From JACPDD01 sp040900105 (GTDB lineage: Bacteria > Patescibacteriota > Microgenomatia > Levybacterales > UBA12049), in NCBI GenBank assembly GCA_040900105.1, contig JBBDZP010000026.1, positions 1 through 5,501 on the forward strand: a stretch of DNA of 5,501 nt, written 5' to 3'. Made by a program: the position numbers and the translations under genes. Under the pieces are notes generated by a model. The model was not told the DNA's origin, ran no database searches, and saw nothing but the letters and a program-made list of their open reading frames with translations. Shown here one piece after another: positions 3,882 through 5,501 of this stretch; within the stretch, counting starts at the first letter, position 1; each line of letters starts with the position of its first letter.

Positions 3882-3953
3882 CTTAACAAATATTAAGAAG
3901 AAGGCTTTTAATTATTTGATTTATTGTCATAGTAAAATATTGCCACAACTATA

Positions 3954-3981
3954 CGCTAGTCGCTAGTGTCTAGTCGCTGTC
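3954..3981. repeat. Four tandem heptamers next to the DUF5660-like stop codon
   Basis: CGCTAGT, CGCTAGT, GTCTAGT, CGCTGTC: two exact and two degenerate copies of a 7-nt unit, ending directly at the stop codon (3982-3984) of the gene to the right. The rest of the spacer (3883-3953) is AT-rich, and I see no further feature in it. Confidence 0.65.
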
Positions 3982-4596
3982 TTATCCTGTTTGGGTGGCA
4001 ACTACGCGTTCATTAGAGAGTCCAAAGGTTGTGCCGTGCTTTTTGAACATTGCCCAGTATTTCCTGTCTTTCTTGCTGTGCATGGCAGATAGCCATCCCT
4101 TGGATTCATCGATTCTCATTCTGGCTGCTTTAACCATTGAATACAGCCATTCAAATAGGCTCTCGTGATATTTTCCAGGCTTTACAATCTGTGTCTCAAC
4201 TGCAACATCCCTGAACTCCATCTCCAGTTCCTTTGAAGACTGCGTCAGCTTTTTAATTTCGACCAAAATTTCCTCCACTCTTACTCTAATTGCTCTGTCT
4301 TCTGAAGATGAAGCTTTGTCTGCGTGGATTATTTCTCTTCTGTAGTCAATTCCGGGTTCTATTTGAGCGTTCTTTAGCTTTTTAAGGTCAAGTGCCTCGC
4401 CTTCTTGAAGGTCTCCACTTGATTTCTCAGGCTTTTTGGCTTCAATGCCAAGCATTTGTTCAAAGAAGCCGCTTGCGCCTGCTCCGGCTAAATCTTTAAC
4501 AAAAGAGTCTCCTGCTCCCTGCATAATGTTTCCTAGAGATTCCAGAGGGTTTTGATTAAGAAAATTTACTTGTTGGGATTTTTGTTTTTTGCTCAT
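3982..4596 (-). CDS. DUF5660-like protein of unknown function
   Basis: 204 residues, soluble, without signal peptide or membrane helix. The N-terminus is Gln/Asn- and Gly-rich (QQVNFLNQNPLESLGNIMQG), followed by a charged, probably disordered stretch (52-80), a likely coiled coil (about 100-132, RVRVEEILVEIKKLTQSSKE), an aromatic helix (YHESLFEWLYSMVKAARMRI, 143-162) and a conserved-looking tail YWAMFKKHGTTFGLSNERVV (180-199) ending ATQTG. The tail resembles what I recall of DUF5660, a family known mainly from Microgenomates. No biochemical role is known. The gene starts 15 nt after the tig stop, with a weak AGG Shine-Dalgarno 7-8 nt before the ATG. Co-transcription suggests a link to nascent-chain or ribosome-associated work, but that is only inference from position. 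Confidence 0.85.
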   Translation of the reverse strand: MSKKQKSQQVNFLNQNPLESLGNIMQGAGDSFVKDLAGAGASGFFEQMLGIEAKKPEKSSGDLQEGEALDLKKLKNAQIEPGIDYRREIIHADKASSSEDRAIRVRVEEILVEIKKLTQSSKELEMEFRDVAVETQIVKPGKYHESLFEWLYSMVKAARMRIDESKGWLSAMHSKKDRKYWAMFKKHGTTFGLSNERVVATQTG

Positions 4597-4611
4597 ATGC
4601 TGCCTAAACTA

Positions 4612-5439
4612 TCACAAGTTCCGCAGGAAATCAAGCGTCTTTTGCTGTCTTAAAATGTTTGCCAGAAGATAACTGTTAGCTTGCAAGCTTTTTCTTTCCG
4701 TGTCGTCTTTTGCCTTGGCGATAGCCTCGTCAATTTCTTTTTGTTCAACGGCGAGATTTTCTGTGTCTCCCACTTTTTGGAGGGCAAACTCTATTTTTAT
4801 GTCATTTTCCGCCTTCTTCTCGTATTCACGTTTTAAATCCTCGGAAGTTTTGCCTGTTGAGCTTAGATATTGCTCCAGTGTAAGACCAAGCTTTTTAACT
4901 TCATCCAGAGTCTGGGATAAAAGCCTTTGGGTTTCCTGCTCTACTATAATAGCCGGAACCTTCATGGTGGTTGCTTTAAGAAGCGCACCGATTATCTGAT
5001 CAAAGCTTATCTGTTCCGGTTCCTTCCCCGGGACCACAATTTTGCCTTTTGCCGTGATCTTTTTGATCTCATCTTTGTAATTGCCAAGCTTAACTTCCGG
5101 AGCTTCACAGGTCTCTGCAATAAACTGAAGGTCTTTTCCATCAACAAATGCTTCAATGTGTACTCTTGGGTTAATAACGGGTTGCAATTTGTGTTCTTTT
5201 AAAGCTTCCGAATAGTATGCGGGCAGAATAGTTTTTAGAAGTTCTTCATCAACCTTTTGGTTGTCGATTCTTTCCTCTACTAATTTTTTTGGAGCTTTTC
5301 CTTTTCTGAATCCGGGAACTTGGGCCGCCTGTGCATACTGGGCAACAATAGCCTCGCGGGTCTTTTTGACATCCGCTGCGGGCACAGTAATGGTGAGTTG
5401 AATTGTTCCGTTTTCCTGTTTTTGAATTGCTGAAATCAT
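4612..5439 (-). CDS. tig: Trigger factor without the prolyl-isomerase domain
   Basis: Ribosome-bound chaperone that meets nascent chains at the exit tunnel. The product is 275 residues, against about 430 for the E. coli protein. The N-terminal ribosome-binding domain (about 1-120) has the signature GFRKGKAP at 43-50, the loop that docks on protein L23 in the family, and ends near EAPEVKLGNYK. The FKBP-type domain normally found next is absent: only about 25 residues link to the C-terminal chaperone arms (about 145-275, including VPAIIVEQETQRLLSQTLDE and LTLEQYLSSTGKTSEDLK). ATG 5439 is chosen because the in-frame TTG at 5454 lies within the acceptor stem of tRNA-Leu. The ATG follows the tRNA 3' end by only 8 nt and has no Shine-Dalgarno, so tRNA processing would leave a nearly leaderless mRNA. 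The DUF5660-like gene follows 15 nt after the stop. Confidence 0.92.
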   Translation of the reverse strand: MISAIQKQENGTIQLTITVPAADVKKTREAIVAQYAQAAQVPGFRKGKAPKKLVEERIDNQKVDEELLKTILPAYYSEALKEHKLQPVINPRVHIEAFVDGKDLQFIAETCEAPEVKLGNYKDEIKKITAKGKIVVPGKEPEQISFDQIIGALLKATTMKVPAIIVEQETQRLLSQTLDEVKKLGLTLEQYLSSTGKTSEDLKREYEKKAENDIKIEFALQKVGDTENLAVEQKEIDEAIAKAKDDTERKSLQANSYLLANILRQQKTLDFLRNL

Positions 5440-5447
5440 AATAAAAG

Positions 5448-5501
5448 TGCCCAAGGGGAGACTTGAACTCCCATACTCTTTCGAGCACTGGCTCCTAAAG
5501 C
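5448..5501 (-). tRNA. tRNA-Leu (anticodon UAG), 3' part; gene runs off the right edge
   Basis: The visible part runs from within the 3' end of the anticodon stem's 5' strand: anticodon loop TTTAGGA with TAG at 5495-5497, stem 3' strand GCCAG, a long class II variable arm TGCTC-GAAA-GAGTA, T-arm GGGAG-TTCAAGT-CTCCC, acceptor 3' strand CTTGGGC and discriminator A. The long variable arm and UAG anticodon make this tRNA-Leu. CCA is not encoded. The tig start codon lies 8 nt downstream. Confidence 0.9.

Noticed and set aside
4700..5202. Two plus-strand ORFs of 99 and 91 codons
   Set aside because: Antisense to trigger factor, which has clear family motifs in its own frame.
5440..5454. Upstream TTG start adding 5 residues to trigger factor
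   Set aside because: The codon lies in the acceptor stem of tRNA-Leu.
5249..5488. Minus-strand ORF of 79 codons in another frame
   Set aside because: Overlaps the trigger factor N-terminal domain and tRNA-Leu; translation has low-complexity, Arg/Lys/Ser-rich shadow character.

Overview
The window looks like a piece of a small-genome bacterium of the Candidate Phyla Radiation (Patescibacteria), probably Microgenomates-like. This is inferred from several traits seen together: a trigger factor with no prolyl-isomerase domain, small proteins resembling the CPR-typical DUF5665 and DUF5660 families, tRNA genes that do not encode CCA, a YhbQ-like GIY-YIG nuclease gene among tRNAs, and AT-rich spacers carrying a CCTGCC/GGCAGG palindrome. 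No database search was possible. Every gene I accept lies on the minus strand, so the region reads from right to left.

From the right edge: the 3' part of tRNA-Leu(UAG) runs almost directly into the trigger factor gene (tig), followed 15 nt later by a DUF5660-like gene. A spacer holds a 7-nt tandem repeat and a terminator hairpin that has a duplicated third arm, an attenuator-like layout, just before a 63-codon ORF of unknown function. A tRNA promoter then leads into a broken tRNA locus: a tRNA 5' fragment, a GIY-YIG nuclease gene, an intact tRNA-Val(GAC) and a tRNA 3' fragment. The two fragments share a 34-35 bp direct repeat.

Next is a 758-codon primary-type sigma factor gene. Its C-terminal half is a recognisable RpoD. 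Its N-terminal half carries four tandem MerR/excisionase-like helix-turn-helix modules on disordered linkers, an architecture I do not recognise and the most interesting item here. After a 201-nt AT-rich spacer come a one-helix DUF5665-like membrane protein and the first 143 codons of a threonyl-tRNA synthetase that starts directly at the catalytic core.

The genes are mostly information-processing functions: transcription initiation, tRNA supply, tRNA charging and nascent-chain folding. A recurring theme is an extended -10 box (TGNTANNNT) placed so close to the start codon that several mRNAs would be leaderless or nearly so.
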